From Parabacteroides sp. FAFU027 (GTDB taxonomy: Bacteria; Bacteroidota; Bacteroidia; Bacteroidales; UBA7332), in assembly GCF_022808675.1 (NCBI RefSeq), contig NZ_JAKZKV010000010.1, forward strand, positions 1-64,000: a DNA stretch of 64,000 bases, in the 5' to 3' direction. The notes below the pieces were generated by a model, which saw only the letters and a list, made by a program, of their open reading frames with translations, did no database searches and was not told the DNA's origin. Position numbers and translations under genes: made by a program. Shown here one piece after another: positions 50,598 through 60,324 of the stretch (position 1 is the stretch's first letter; each line of letters starts with the position of its first letter).

Positions 50598-53168
50598 ATG
50601 AAAAATTACTTTAGGAGGGTCTTGTTCCGGCCTACTAAACTGTTCATGGGATTACTCTTGAGCGTTTCGTTATTTATCTCCTGTAAGGACGGTTATTTCT
50701 TCGAAGAAAACGAACCGGACTGGTTACGCTCCAGCATCTATGATTATTTGCAGGAGAGTGGTAAGTACACTAATTACATTAAGCTGATTGATGACCTCAA
50801 ACTAACGGATGTCATGAAAAAGACGGGAAGCGTCACTCTCTTTGTTGCAGATGATGATGCTTTCAACCGGTTTTATCAGAAAAACGGTATTTCGGGGTAC
50901 AATCAGTTAACTCTGTCTCAGAAGAAACTGTTGCTCAATTTTAGCATGATCAATAATGCTTACCTGATTGAGCGATTATCCAATTATTATGATGGATCTG
51001 TCCTGAAAGAAGATGCAGCCATGCGTAGCGAGACTGCTGTCTCTATCTATGATAGTATTGCTTTTGATAAAGGCGATAATTTACCTATAGGGACTTACTG
51101 GGATAACCATAAAGCAAAAGGCTTGTATTTGATGAAAGATAACACCGCATCTCCAACGGTTTATTTTCTTCAGAATCAGATGGAACAAGCCTTGATGACA
51201 GATGAAGACTTTAGCATTATTACAGGTAAAACCCGGACTACGGGTGATGCTTACATTTTTGACAAAAAAATCATTGATCGTGATATCCGATGCAAGAATG
51301 GTTATGTGAATGTTTTGGATGAGGTTTTAATGCCGCCGGCCAACATGGCAGAATACATTCGCAGAAACAGCAATACTAGGATATTCTCTTTATTACTAGA
51401 TCGTTACAGTGCACCGTATTATAATGAATCTTATACGAATGAATACAAACGTCTTCATCCGGAATTTACTGATTCGATTTTTGTAAAGCATTATTTTTCA
51501 ACAGTAGGACCTGTCAATGGTAATGCCACCGGAACAACATACTATCCAAATAATTCTCTGATCGGAACCGATTACCAGTTACCGCTTGATCCGGGATGGA
51601 ATAGCTATGTACGCCCTACATCCGGTAATGTGCTGGAATCAGACATGGCTGCCATGTTTGTCCCTAACGATGCTGCGATGGATGCTTATTTTAACACCGG
51701 TGCTGGAACAATCCTGAAAGAAAGATTCGGTTCATGGGATAATATACCCAATAACATTGTCCGATTGTTGATAAAACGTCACATGAGAACCTCTTTCCTC
51801 GAATCGATTCCGAGTCGTTTCGGAAGTATGATGGATGATGAGAACTCTTCTGTTCCGGTCCAAAAAGCCGATATCCAAAGTAGTTATGTAGGTGTAAATG
51901 GTGCTGTGTATGTGACTAACAAAGTTTATCCACCAGACCATTATGTTTCAGTATATGCTCCGGTATTATTCAGTGAAAAGACCAAAGTGTTTTATTGGGC
52001 GATCGCACAGAATGATTTTACGCTTTACCTGAACTCATTGGTGAGTAAGTATAGCTTTTTTGTTCCGACCGATGATGGATTTACCAAATATATTGATCCG
52101 ATTGCCTATAACAAAGATGTTCCTGCTGCTTTGAAGTTCTGGTATAACACTAAGACTTCATCAGTTAATGCAACTGTGTATAAGTATAATAAATCAACCG
52201 GAGAAATGGGTGACTCTATAGGTATTATTACCACTTCATCCTTCATCAAGGACCGTCTTTTGGATATGCTGAATTCACATATTGTTGTAGGAAGTGTGGA
52301 GACCGGCAAAAAATATTATCAGACTAAAGGAACCAACATTTTACAGGTTGCAGGTACAGGAACCAACCTGACCATAAGAGGAGGTGGCGATATCGAACAA
52401 GGTACTAAAGTAAGTGTGAAGAATATTTATGCACAGACTAATGGTAACACATACTTCATAGATAAACCAATTCAGGCACCGTTGAAATCCGTATATAAGA
52501 TTCTGAGTGAACAGCCGGAATTCAGTGCATTCTTTGCTCTGTTGAATGGTTTCCCATCTACATCTACTTCGAATATTTTTGTCAAAAAGAAAAACTATTC
52601 GGGACTAGACTTTAATGTGAAGTTCTTTAATACTTTTAATTATACGGTTTATGTTCCAACTAACGCAGCTATAGAAAGTGCGATAAACAGCGGGGTTATC
52701 ATTCCCTGGGATTCACGTACAGGCATTATCGGTATAAATGATATGACGGATGCGACGGCAAAAGCTGCTGCGATTACCAAACTGGAACGTTTCCTTCGTT
52801 ATCACTTCCAGGATAATTCTGTGTTTATCAGTGGTAATGCTGTAAATGGAATCTACCAGTCGGCAACATTGAAGTTGGATGATCTAACAAGTCAGTTTGG
52901 AACTTACATGAATAAATTCTACCGGATTGGAGTGTCGGGTAGTGGCGATAATTTGACTATTAGTACAGAAAATGGCGGTACGGCTCATGTTGTGACATCA
53001 AATGGATTGTACAATTTGATGGCAAGAGACTACATTTTCAATGATTTACCGGCCAACTTTAAAGAGATTACAGGGACAGGAACGGGTACAGTATTTACAT
53101 CGTCCTCAATTTCAACCTCTTCAACAGCTGTTATTCATCAGATTGATAATGTGCTAAACTTTAAATAA
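50598..53168 (+). CDS. Four-domain fasciclin (FAS1) lipoprotein
   Basis: An 856-residue lipoprotein (hydrophobic stretch KLFMGLLLSVSLFISC, lipobox FISC). Four FAS1-like domains follow, roughly 45-240, 250-450, 455-620 and 630-856, each with a H1-type motif such as SVTLFVADDDAFNRFY, AAMFVPNDAAMDAYF, FFVPTDDGFTKYID and VYVPTNAAIESAI. FAS1 domains mediate adhesion or glycan contacts in eukaryotes; in Bacteroidota they often accompany SusCD pairs, where they are likely surface glycan-binding proteins. This gene opens the cluster and lies 71 bases before susC. No ortholog with known substrate is recognised. Confidence 0.85.
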   Translation: MKNYFRRVLFRPTKLFMGLLLSVSLFISCKDGYFFEENEPDWLRSSIYDYLQESGKYTNYIKLIDDLKLTDVMKKTGSVTLFVADDDAFNRFYQKNGISGYNQLTLSQKKLLLNFSMINNAYLIERLSNYYDGSVLKEDAAMRSETAVSIYDSIAFDKGDNLPIGTYWDNHKAKGLYLMKDNTASPTVYFLQNQMEQALMTDEDFSIITGKTRTTGDAYIFDKKIIDRDIRCKNGYVNVLDEVLMPPANMAEYIRRNSNTRIFSLLLDRYSAPYYNESYTNEYKRLHPEFTDSIFVKHYFSTVGPVNGNATGTTYYPNNSLIGTDYQLPLDPGWNSYVRPTSGNVLESDMAAMFVPNDAAMDAYFNTGAGTILKERFGSWDNIPNNIVRLLIKRHMRTSFLESIPSRFGSMMDDENSSVPVQKADIQSSYVGVNGAVYVTNKVYPPDHYVSVYAPVLFSEKTKVFYWAIAQNDFTLYLNSLVSKYSFFVPTDDGFTKYIDPIAYNKDVPAALKFWYNTKTSSVNATVYKYNKSTGEMGDSIGIITTSSFIKDRLLDMLNSHIVVGSVETGKKYYQTKGTNILQVAGTGTNLTIRGGGDIEQGTKVSVKNIYAQTNGNTYFIDKPIQAPLKSVYKILSEQPEFSAFFALLNGFPSTSTSNIFVKKKNYSGLDFNVKFFNTFNYTVYVPTNAAIESAINSGVIIPWDSRTGIIGINDMTDATAKAAAITKLERFLRYHFQDNSVFISGNAVNGIYQSATLKLDDLTSQFGTYMNKFYRIGVSGSGDNLTISTENGGTAHVVTSNGLYNLMARDYIFNDLPANFKEITGTGTGTVFTSSSISTSSTAVIHQIDNVLNFK

Positions 53169-53239
53169 GGATCTAATACTCACTGGAAAACCGAATACTT
53201 TCGGTCATAATGTGGAATAATCAAAAATACTAATGACGC

Positions 53240-56200
53240 ATGAAATCTAGAATAGCCAAATTACTGCTTTTCTTTTTGTTAATGTTCCCCTGGAGGGCTT
53301 TCGGACAAACGGGAAGTGGTGCAATTATACAAGGTAATGTCATTTCCAAAGATGATAAAAATCCGTTGATAGGAGTGACAGTATCGGAAATCGATGCAAC
53401 CAATCGTGTGGTTGGAGCAACTTTGACAGATGTCAACGGACATTATGTCCTCAAAATCAAGAATACAGAGAATCGTCTTTCTTTCAGTTACATAGGATTC
53501 AATAAAATAACCAGAAAGATTGACGGAAACAGGACAATGAATATTTCGATGGAAGAAAATGTCCGCACGTTTGCAACTGTTGAAATCAGAGGCCAGCGTA
53601 AGCATGCCGAGGGCGGTTTCAGTATTCCGCAACGTCAGATTGCAACCGCTTTGCAGACCATTGATGCCAAAGAATTTGAAGGTCTTCAGGTTTCTTCTGT
53701 AGATGAAGCTTTGCAGGGACGAATTGCCGGTCTTGATATTGTTTCTAACTCGGGAGACCCGGGAAGTGGTACCTCTATGCGTATTCGTGGTACATCATCC
53801 ATTAACGGAAATGCTGAGCCTTTGATCGTAGTGAATGGAGTACCTTATGAAGTGCAAATTGATGCCAACTTTGACTTTGCCAACTCCAATCAGGAGCAAT
53901 ATGCCAATATGTTGAGTATTAACCCGGACGATATAGAGTCTATTACGGTATTAAAAGATGCCGCGGCTTCTGCTATTTGGGGTTCGAAAGGAGCTAATGG
54001 TGTATTGATGATTACGACCAAAAAAGGAGCAATGGGGCCTACCCGTATTGATTACACTTACCGTTATACACACACTCAGCAGCCTCAGGGGATGAGAATG
54101 CTCAACGGGGACGAGTACACCATGCTGATGAAGCAGTCCTATTTCAATCCGCGTCAGGATAGAAATGCAACAAGAAATATGCGGGAGTTTAACTATGACC
54201 CGACTTTTTCTGAATACGAAAACTTTAATAACAATACTGATTGGGTAAAAGAAGTTTCCCAAATAGGTCAGATTAACGACCATTATCTGACTATTTCTGG
54301 TGGAGGAGAGCGTGCACAGTTTAGAATCTCCGGAGGTATGTTTAGTCAGGATGGAACGGTGATTGGACAACATTTGGATCGTATTTCATCGCGGGCAAAT
54401 CTGGAATATTCTGTTTCTGACCGCCTAAAATTCATTTCTGAATTTTCTTTTACAAAATCAGATAACCATATGAATTATGTCCAGGATATTTATGGAGGAT
54501 CAAATGGCGTTTCAGGGGATCCGAATGAAGATCAATCAATTTTGGCATTAGCTTACAAGAAAATGCCTAACGTTAGTGTTTATGCTCAGGATGCTAATGG
54601 GAATAATACAAATGTCTATTATACCATACCTAGAACATCAAATCTGTACACGGACCAAAAGGAACTCTTCAATCCGGTAGCTTTGGCCAGACTTGCCACA
54701 AATGATCTTAAAACATACCGGATCACACCAATTTTCCGCTTACAGTATGACCTGCTTGATCCCAACAAACAAATGTTGAGATATAACATGTATGTGTCAT
54801 TCGACCTGAATAATAACAAAACCCAGAAGTTCTTGCCTCAGGAAGTTTCAAACTTTACCTGGGATAGCCGGTTAGTTAATCGCTCAGATTATGGTTATAC
54901 GGAAGGTTTAGTTATTCAGACCGATAACAACATTTCCTGGCAACCCAATTTTACAAACAAAGATCACAGCTTGCTATTATACGGATCTGTTCAGAATACA
55001 ATGGGACGTTCATCGGCTCAGGGATTTACGTCGTATGGATTACCTTCCAGTGATATTCCTGACGCTTCTACCGAAGCGTACCTGGAAGGAGCATCTACAG
55101 CACGTTCTTACTGGAGATCTCTCGGTATAATGGGACGTTTTCACTATGCTTATAAAGAGAGATATATTCTTTCAGGAACAATCCGTCGTGATGGTAGTAC
55201 AAAATTCGGAGACGGAAATAAATTCGGAAATTTTCCCGGAGTTTCCGCTAAATGGATCATTTCAGATGAACTGTTCATGAAAGGTACAAAGAAATGGTTA
55301 AGTACTCTGGCTTTTCGTCCGGGATGGGGTATTAGCGGTAACCAGCCCAAATATGAGTACCTGCATTACAGCCGTTACGGAAGCTTTAATAGTTATGTCG
55401 ATATGCCTGCGACCAGACCGACATCGTTACGTTTGAATAATCTGAAATGGGAAACCACATCATCGTGGAATCACGGTTGCGATCTTGGTTTTAAGGATGA
55501 TACCTATGTCTTTGACCTTAACTATTATAAAAAACGGACTAAAGACTTGTTGTTTGAGAATAAAGCAGTCTCATCTACATCCGGATTTACCGATTTATCT
55601 TATGTAAATGCCGGTATCATGGATAACGACGGTTGGGAGATTAACTTCTATGCAAATAAGATCGTCAAGACTAAAAACTTCAGCATGGACTTCAAGTTCA
55701 ATATTGCGAACTATGTAAATACGCTGGTTAGTCTTGATCCAAAGATATTGGCTGGGTTCAATAGTAGCTTTAACTACTTAAACGGCTCTTACCTGCAGCG
55801 TGTGCAGGAAGGAAACTCTTTTGGTTCAATTTATGGATTCCGCTACAAGGGTGTTTATCGGTATGATAAATACAAAGCCGGTACCCAAGAGAATGCACCT
55901 GTGTCACGCGATGTTAATGGTAACGTGAATATGGATGAAAAAGGAGAGCCAATGCCGATGTATTTCAACTATTATGGTGAAACCGGAGCTCTTCCATACA
56001 AATTCAGAGGTGGCGATGCTATCTATGAAGATATAAACCACGACGGTAATATTGACAAGCTAGATATAGTATATCTTGGAAACACGAACCCAAAATTCAG
56101 TGGAGGTTTTGGTCCAACTTTCCGATATAAAAATCTGTCCTGCAATATGTTCTTCAACTTCAGATATGGCAATAAGATTATTAACCGTGCCCGCATGAAT

Positions 56201-56578
56201 GCTGAGAATATGTATGGTAATGACAATCAGAGCAAATCAGTTGACTGGCGTTGGGTAAAAGACGGTGACGTAACAGATATGCCGAGAGCTCTGTTTCTGT
56301 ATGGCTACAACTGGTTGGGAAGTGACCGCTATGTCGAAGACGGGTCATTCTTACGCTTTAAGTACATGACATTCAATTATGCCATACCATCTAAGGACCT
56401 GAAAAAGTACCATATTAGTAAGATGAGTCTATATCTCACTTTCAACAACTTGTGGGTGTGGACGAAATATTCTGGAGTTGATCCGGAGGTCGGTTATGGC
56501 AGCTTAGGTACAAGTTACGATGATGCCAAGACCCCGAGAACAAAAGACTTTACCCTGGGAGTTTCAATTGGATTATAA
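53240..56578 (+). CDS. SusC/RagA family TonB-dependent outer-membrane transporter
   Basis: A 1112-residue transporter that imports glycan oligomers through the outer membrane with energy from TonB. After the signal peptide (MKSRIAKLLLFFLLMFPWRA) comes a carboxypeptidase-like regulatory domain (about 30-110, GNVISKDDKNPLIGVTV), then the plug (about 130-260) with SGDPGSGTSMRIRGTSSING, VVNGVPYEVQ and DDIESITVLKDAAASAIWGS, then a 22-strand barrel to the end. It is followed by susD at 11 bases. The plug and regulatory domains are typical; no N-terminal signalling domain is present. Substrate is unknown, probably a plant polysaccharide. Confidence 0.93.
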   Translation: MKSRIAKLLLFFLLMFPWRAFGQTGSGAIIQGNVISKDDKNPLIGVTVSEIDATNRVVGATLTDVNGHYVLKIKNTENRLSFSYIGFNKITRKIDGNRTMNISMEENVRTFATVEIRGQRKHAEGGFSIPQRQIATALQTIDAKEFEGLQVSSVDEALQGRIAGLDIVSNSGDPGSGTSMRIRGTSSINGNAEPLIVVNGVPYEVQIDANFDFANSNQEQYANMLSINPDDIESITVLKDAAASAIWGSKGANGVLMITTKKGAMGPTRIDYTYRYTHTQQPQGMRMLNGDEYTMLMKQSYFNPRQDRNATRNMREFNYDPTFSEYENFNNNTDWVKEVSQIGQINDHYLTISGGGERAQFRISGGMFSQDGTVIGQHLDRISSRANLEYSVSDRLKFISEFSFTKSDNHMNYVQDIYGGSNGVSGDPNEDQSILALAYKKMPNVSVYAQDANGNNTNVYYTIPRTSNLYTDQKELFNPVALARLATNDLKTYRITPIFRLQYDLLDPNKQMLRYNMYVSFDLNNNKTQKFLPQEVSNFTWDSRLVNRSDYGYTEGLVIQTDNNISWQPNFTNKDHSLLLYGSVQNTMGRSSAQGFTSYGLPSSDIPDASTEAYLEGASTARSYWRSLGIMGRFHYAYKERYILSGTIRRDGSTKFGDGNKFGNFPGVSAKWIISDELFMKGTKKWLSTLAFRPGWGISGNQPKYEYLHYSRYGSFNSYVDMPATRPTSLRLNNLKWETTSSWNHGCDLGFKDDTYVFDLNYYKKRTKDLLFENKAVSSTSGFTDLSYVNAGIMDNDGWEINFYANKIVKTKNFSMDFKFNIANYVNTLVSLDPKILAGFNSSFNYLNGSYLQRVQEGNSFGSIYGFRYKGVYRYDKYKAGTQENAPVSRDVNGNVNMDEKGEPMPMYFNYYGETGALPYKFRGGDAIYEDINHDGNIDKLDIVYLGNTNPKFSGGFGPTFRYKNLSCNMFFNFRYGNKIINRARMNAENMYGNDNQSKSVDWRWVKDGDVTDMPRALFLYGYNWLGSDRYVEDGSFLRFKYMTFNYAIPSKDLKKYHISKMSLYLTFNNLWVWTKYSGVDPEVGYGSLGTSYDDAKTPRTKDFTLGVSIGL

Positions 56579-56589
56579 TATATACAGAA

Positions 56590-58158
56590 ATGATTAAAAA
56601 TAAAATATCACTCATAGTTTTATCGGTTTTGCTGGCATTTATGTCAGTAGGATGTACCGATTGGTTAGATATTAAGCCTGAGGGAGAGACTGTTTTGGAT
56701 GATTACTGGCAGACCGAATCCCAGGCCGATGAGGTGCTTTCAGCATGTTACCGGGGACTTATCCTTGATAATAATGTGTTCCGGATGATTGTGTGGGGAG
56801 AGTTGAGATCTGATAATGTGGTTTCTGGTCAGAACTCATCCTATTCGGTTCAAAAAATCATGGATGTTGATATCACTCCAACAAACGAATACTGTAACTG
56901 GGCATCTATGTATCAGGTGATTAATTATTGTAATACAGTATTGCATTATGCTCCGGGAGTCGTTGACAAGGATAAGAACTTTACATCAAGTGATCTTCAT
57001 GCCATGGAGTCAGAAGCGTTGTCGATCAGGGCTCTCTGCTATTTCTATCTCGTAAGAACTTTCAAAAATGTACCATGGATAGAATCACCAAGTATAGATG
57101 ATACCCAGAATTATGATATCGCGCAGTCTTCTGACACAGTGGTGATACAGAACATAATTCGTGATCTGAAAACAGCGCAAAAATATGCACGTGTCAATTT
57201 CGGAAACAGCATTTATGACAAAGCCCGTATAACACTGAATGCTGTAAATGCATTATTGGCTGATGTCTATTTGTGGGATCAGCAATATACCAAATGTGTT
57301 GAAGCATGTAATGCTGTTTTATCAGATAATAATCTCAAGCTTGTAAAATCTGATGAAATGTACAAAAAGGTATTTTATGAAGGGAATTCGACAGAAAGTA
57401 TTTTCGAATTGAACTTTGATGATAATGTACAGTTAAACAATCCAGTCCGCTTCTTGTATGGATATGCAGGTTTGCCTAATGGGGTTGTGAGCTTCTCTCC
57501 GGTTCTTGGGAGTGAAAAAAGCGAATATTGTCCTTTCAATTATAAAGTCGGATCAACCACTGAAAGTACGAAGGATATTCGCGAGAAAGACTTCTACACA
57601 CCTGCAGCAACAGGATTCTATAATATTTTCAAATATGCAGGTATCAAACGGGAAGAGGATGTAAACGGAAATAGTACCTATTTCTACAGAAATACGACAT
57701 CAAACTGGATTGTCTATCGTTTGTCTGATGTAATGCTTATGAAAGCTGAAGCATTAACCCAGTTGAACCGTGGCGAAGGAGATTTACAAGAAGCACTGAA
57801 TATGGTAAATGCTACTTACTTACGCTCTAACCCAGGTAGTGATTCCCTCAATATTGTGAATTACAGTGAACGAAAAGTGATGGAGAAACTCGTTTTGCGT
57901 GAGCGACAAAGAGAGTTGATGTTTGAAGGCAAACGGTGGTTCGATTTGGTCCGATTGGCCAGACGATCTAATACAACTACAGAGTTGCTTTCCTATCTGT
58001 CTCCGAAACTTTCCGGAGAGGAGCAGTTCAGCAATCTTTCGGTAATGAATGCATTGTATATGCCGATTTATAAATACGAATTGGAAGCCAATCCAAGTCT
58101 GAAACAAAATCCATTCTATGCCGAAACATCAAGTAATAAAAAGACAAACAGTAAATGA
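56590..58158 (+). CDS. SusD/RagB family nutrient-binding lipoprotein
   Basis: A 522-residue surface lipoprotein (MIKNKISLIVLSVLLAFMSV, lipobox VGC). It binds glycan and forms the lid of the preceding SusC. The start WLDIKPEGETVLDDYWQT, TPR-like helices (about 60-330) and the C-terminal WIVYRLSDVMLMKAEALTQL and RERQRELMFEGKRWFDLVRL are typical SusD signatures. It overlaps nothing and ends 241 bases before the next FAS1 gene, a spacing that breaks the otherwise tight cluster. Confidence 0.94.
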   Translation: MIKNKISLIVLSVLLAFMSVGCTDWLDIKPEGETVLDDYWQTESQADEVLSACYRGLILDNNVFRMIVWGELRSDNVVSGQNSSYSVQKIMDVDITPTNEYCNWASMYQVINYCNTVLHYAPGVVDKDKNFTSSDLHAMESEALSIRALCYFYLVRTFKNVPWIESPSIDDTQNYDIAQSSDTVVIQNIIRDLKTAQKYARVNFGNSIYDKARITLNAVNALLADVYLWDQQYTKCVEACNAVLSDNNLKLVKSDEMYKKVFYEGNSTESIFELNFDDNVQLNNPVRFLYGYAGLPNGVVSFSPVLGSEKSEYCPFNYKVGSTTESTKDIREKDFYTPAATGFYNIFKYAGIKREEDVNGNSTYFYRNTTSNWIVYRLSDVMLMKAEALTQLNRGEGDLQEALNMVNATYLRSNPGSDSLNIVNYSERKVMEKLVLRERQRELMFEGKRWFDLVRLARRSNTTTELLSYLSPKLSGEEQFSNLSVMNALYMPIYKYELEANPSLKQNPFYAETSSNKKTNSK

Positions 58159-58399
58159 TATGGACTGTTTCTTATTCAGCTAAAGCCTCTGTAGGAAATA
58201 TTTTTTCATATCTATATTGTATTGAGACTGATGATACAGTAGGTAACATATTGGATATAAGTTGTTACAGCCTGTTATTGAAGTCGAAGAATAAAAATAA
58301 CCAAGGCACCTGGGACGAACAGATATATAAGGTTTGTGTCAATAAGAATAACCCTTTCTGCGAGTCCCAGTGAAGTCAAACAAAAAATAATTATGTCAC

Positions 58400-60310
58400 A
58401 TGAAAAACGATAAATCAATAGCAACTTTAAGTCGCTTTTATCGGCTCGGTTTGATATTAGTTGGAATATCATTCCTCTTATCATCTTGCCTTGATTCGGA
58501 TAAAATCGGGGGAAACTATTATACGTTTACCAATAAGATGATGGGCCAGTTCCTGAAAGATCGCCCAGACGAATTTTCGGAATTTACCCGTTTATTGGAT
58601 ACCACAAAGGTGATGGGATTACTTAACGGGTATGGTGAATTTACCTGTTTTGCACCAACAAATGATGCGATGTTTGCTTTTTATAAAGCCCGTGGAAAAT
58701 CATCCCTGACAGAATTTTCCCTGGATTCATTGAAAAAGATCGCCTATGATCATATCATTAAAGGTGAAAAACTCTTGAAAGATGATTTTATAGAAGGACG
58801 GTTACCTAACATGACAATGAGTGATCGCTTCATATCGATTTCTTATGGAACTGAAGGTGGTAATCAGGCCATTTATGTCAATAAAACCGCGAAAATTGTA
58901 GAAAGAGATGATACGGTCAGTAACGGCGTTTTACACATCATTAATCAGGTGATCAATCCTACTGAATTTACTTTGGTTGAGGCTATCGCGAATGATAAAA
59001 AGTTCACGCTGTTCTATGATGCTCTCCAGAAAACCGGCTTGGCCAATAAACTAATGCCAACTATTGATGAAAGTTATGATCCGGATGATTACAAATCGTT
59101 GGTAGCTTCACCTTACGTGCAGGGTAGTGGTTCTATTGACGAATTGCCAAAGTCTAAAAAATTTGGATTTACGGCATTGATGGAGAGTGATTCTACATTG
59201 GCATTAAACGGCATTACGGATTTAGCTTCTATGAAAACTTATGCAGCAAAGGTGTATAACACCGTATATCCCGAAGATGCCGGTATTTCCGATATAACCA
59301 ATCCTAAGAACAGCCTGAATCGGTTTATTGCATATCACTTGATTAATAAACAGTTAAGCTACTCGAAGTTTATCAATGATTATGATACAAAGCACATGCT
59401 CAAAACATATGATATGTATGAGTATATCGAAACGATGTGTCCGAATACCCTTATGGAGGTTAAAGTAGAAAGAGCGAGCGGTGGAGCAAACCTGATTAAT
59501 AAGAACTCACAAACCGGGAATGCTGTCAAAATTGTTTCGACAAACTTTGATAATGACGCAACAAATGGTGTATATCATGAGATCGATAAAGTATTGGTTT
59601 ACGATTTGAGTGTGGCCAGCGAACTGGCAAGTAAGCGTTTGAGAATGGATGCTGCAAGTTTCTTCCCAGAATTAACAAACAACAATATGCGTGGTAATGG
59701 CAAAGTGCAATCCTGGGTCTTCCCACATAATAAAAAGTTTAAATATATCGAAGGATTGACTTGTTCTGACGAAACCCGTTTCTGTTATCTGAATGCATTT
59801 GGCGGATATCTGGATTATCAGGGTGATGAGGTTTACCTGAATGGAATGTATAATTTCTCCGTAGTCACTCCACCGATCCCAGCCGGTACTTACGAGGTTC
59901 GTTTCGGTTATCAGCCGACAGGAGGTCGTGGTGCAGCTCAGTTATATTGGGATAGCATTCCTTGTGGAATTCCACTCGACTTACGTATTCTGGCCAGCGA
60001 CCCGCTTATCGGATTCGTAAGACCGGGAACAGACACTCAGGATCCTTTCGGATATGAAAATGACAAAATGATGCGCAACCGTGGATATATGAAAGGTCCG
60101 GATACCTATTGGGATTATGCTCCTGTATGGTATGGAGGTCAAATTGCCCGTAACAGTCCGTCGGTATTACGAAGAATATTGGGAATATACACCTTTGATA
60201 AAGCCCAAAAGCACGTCTTTACGGTCAAAGCGGTAAGGGAGGGACAGTTTATGTTTGACTACCTGGAGTTTGTTCCTGTGGAAACATTGGAGAGTGAAGA
60301 TACTCATTGA
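58400..60310 (+). CDS. FAS1 lipoprotein with C-terminal beta domain
   Basis: A 636-residue lipoprotein (MKNDKSIATLSRFYRLGLIL, hydrophobic LVGISFLLSSC lipobox). Two FAS1 domains (about 45-200 and 205-415, GEFTCFAPTNDAMFAFYKAR is the first H1 motif) precede a C-terminal beta-sandwich (about 420-636) with GGYLDYQGDEVYLNG, IPAGTYEVRFGYQPTGGRGA and FMFDYLEFVPVE. That ending is like carbohydrate-binding domains (DUF5108-type, from memory). Its TGA overlaps the frame of the next gene by 4 bases when a TTG start is used, or leaves 14 bases to the ATG chosen. Likely a surface glycan-binding component. Confidence 0.82.
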   Translation: MKNDKSIATLSRFYRLGLILVGISFLLSSCLDSDKIGGNYYTFTNKMMGQFLKDRPDEFSEFTRLLDTTKVMGLLNGYGEFTCFAPTNDAMFAFYKARGKSSLTEFSLDSLKKIAYDHIIKGEKLLKDDFIEGRLPNMTMSDRFISISYGTEGGNQAIYVNKTAKIVERDDTVSNGVLHIINQVINPTEFTLVEAIANDKKFTLFYDALQKTGLANKLMPTIDESYDPDDYKSLVASPYVQGSGSIDELPKSKKFGFTALMESDSTLALNGITDLASMKTYAAKVYNTVYPEDAGISDITNPKNSLNRFIAYHLINKQLSYSKFINDYDTKHMLKTYDMYEYIETMCPNTLMEVKVERASGGANLINKNSQTGNAVKIVSTNFDNDATNGVYHEIDKVLVYDLSVASELASKRLRMDAASFFPELTNNNMRGNGKVQSWVFPHNKKFKYIEGLTCSDETRFCYLNAFGGYLDYQGDEVYLNGMYNFSVVTPPIPAGTYEVRFGYQPTGGRGAAQLYWDSIPCGIPLDLRILASDPLIGFVRPGTDTQDPFGYENDKMMRNRGYMKGPDTYWDYAPVWYGGQIARNSPSVLRRILGIYTFDKAQKHVFTVKAVREGQFMFDYLEFVPVETLESEDTH

Positions 60311-60324
60311 TAACCCGATTAATC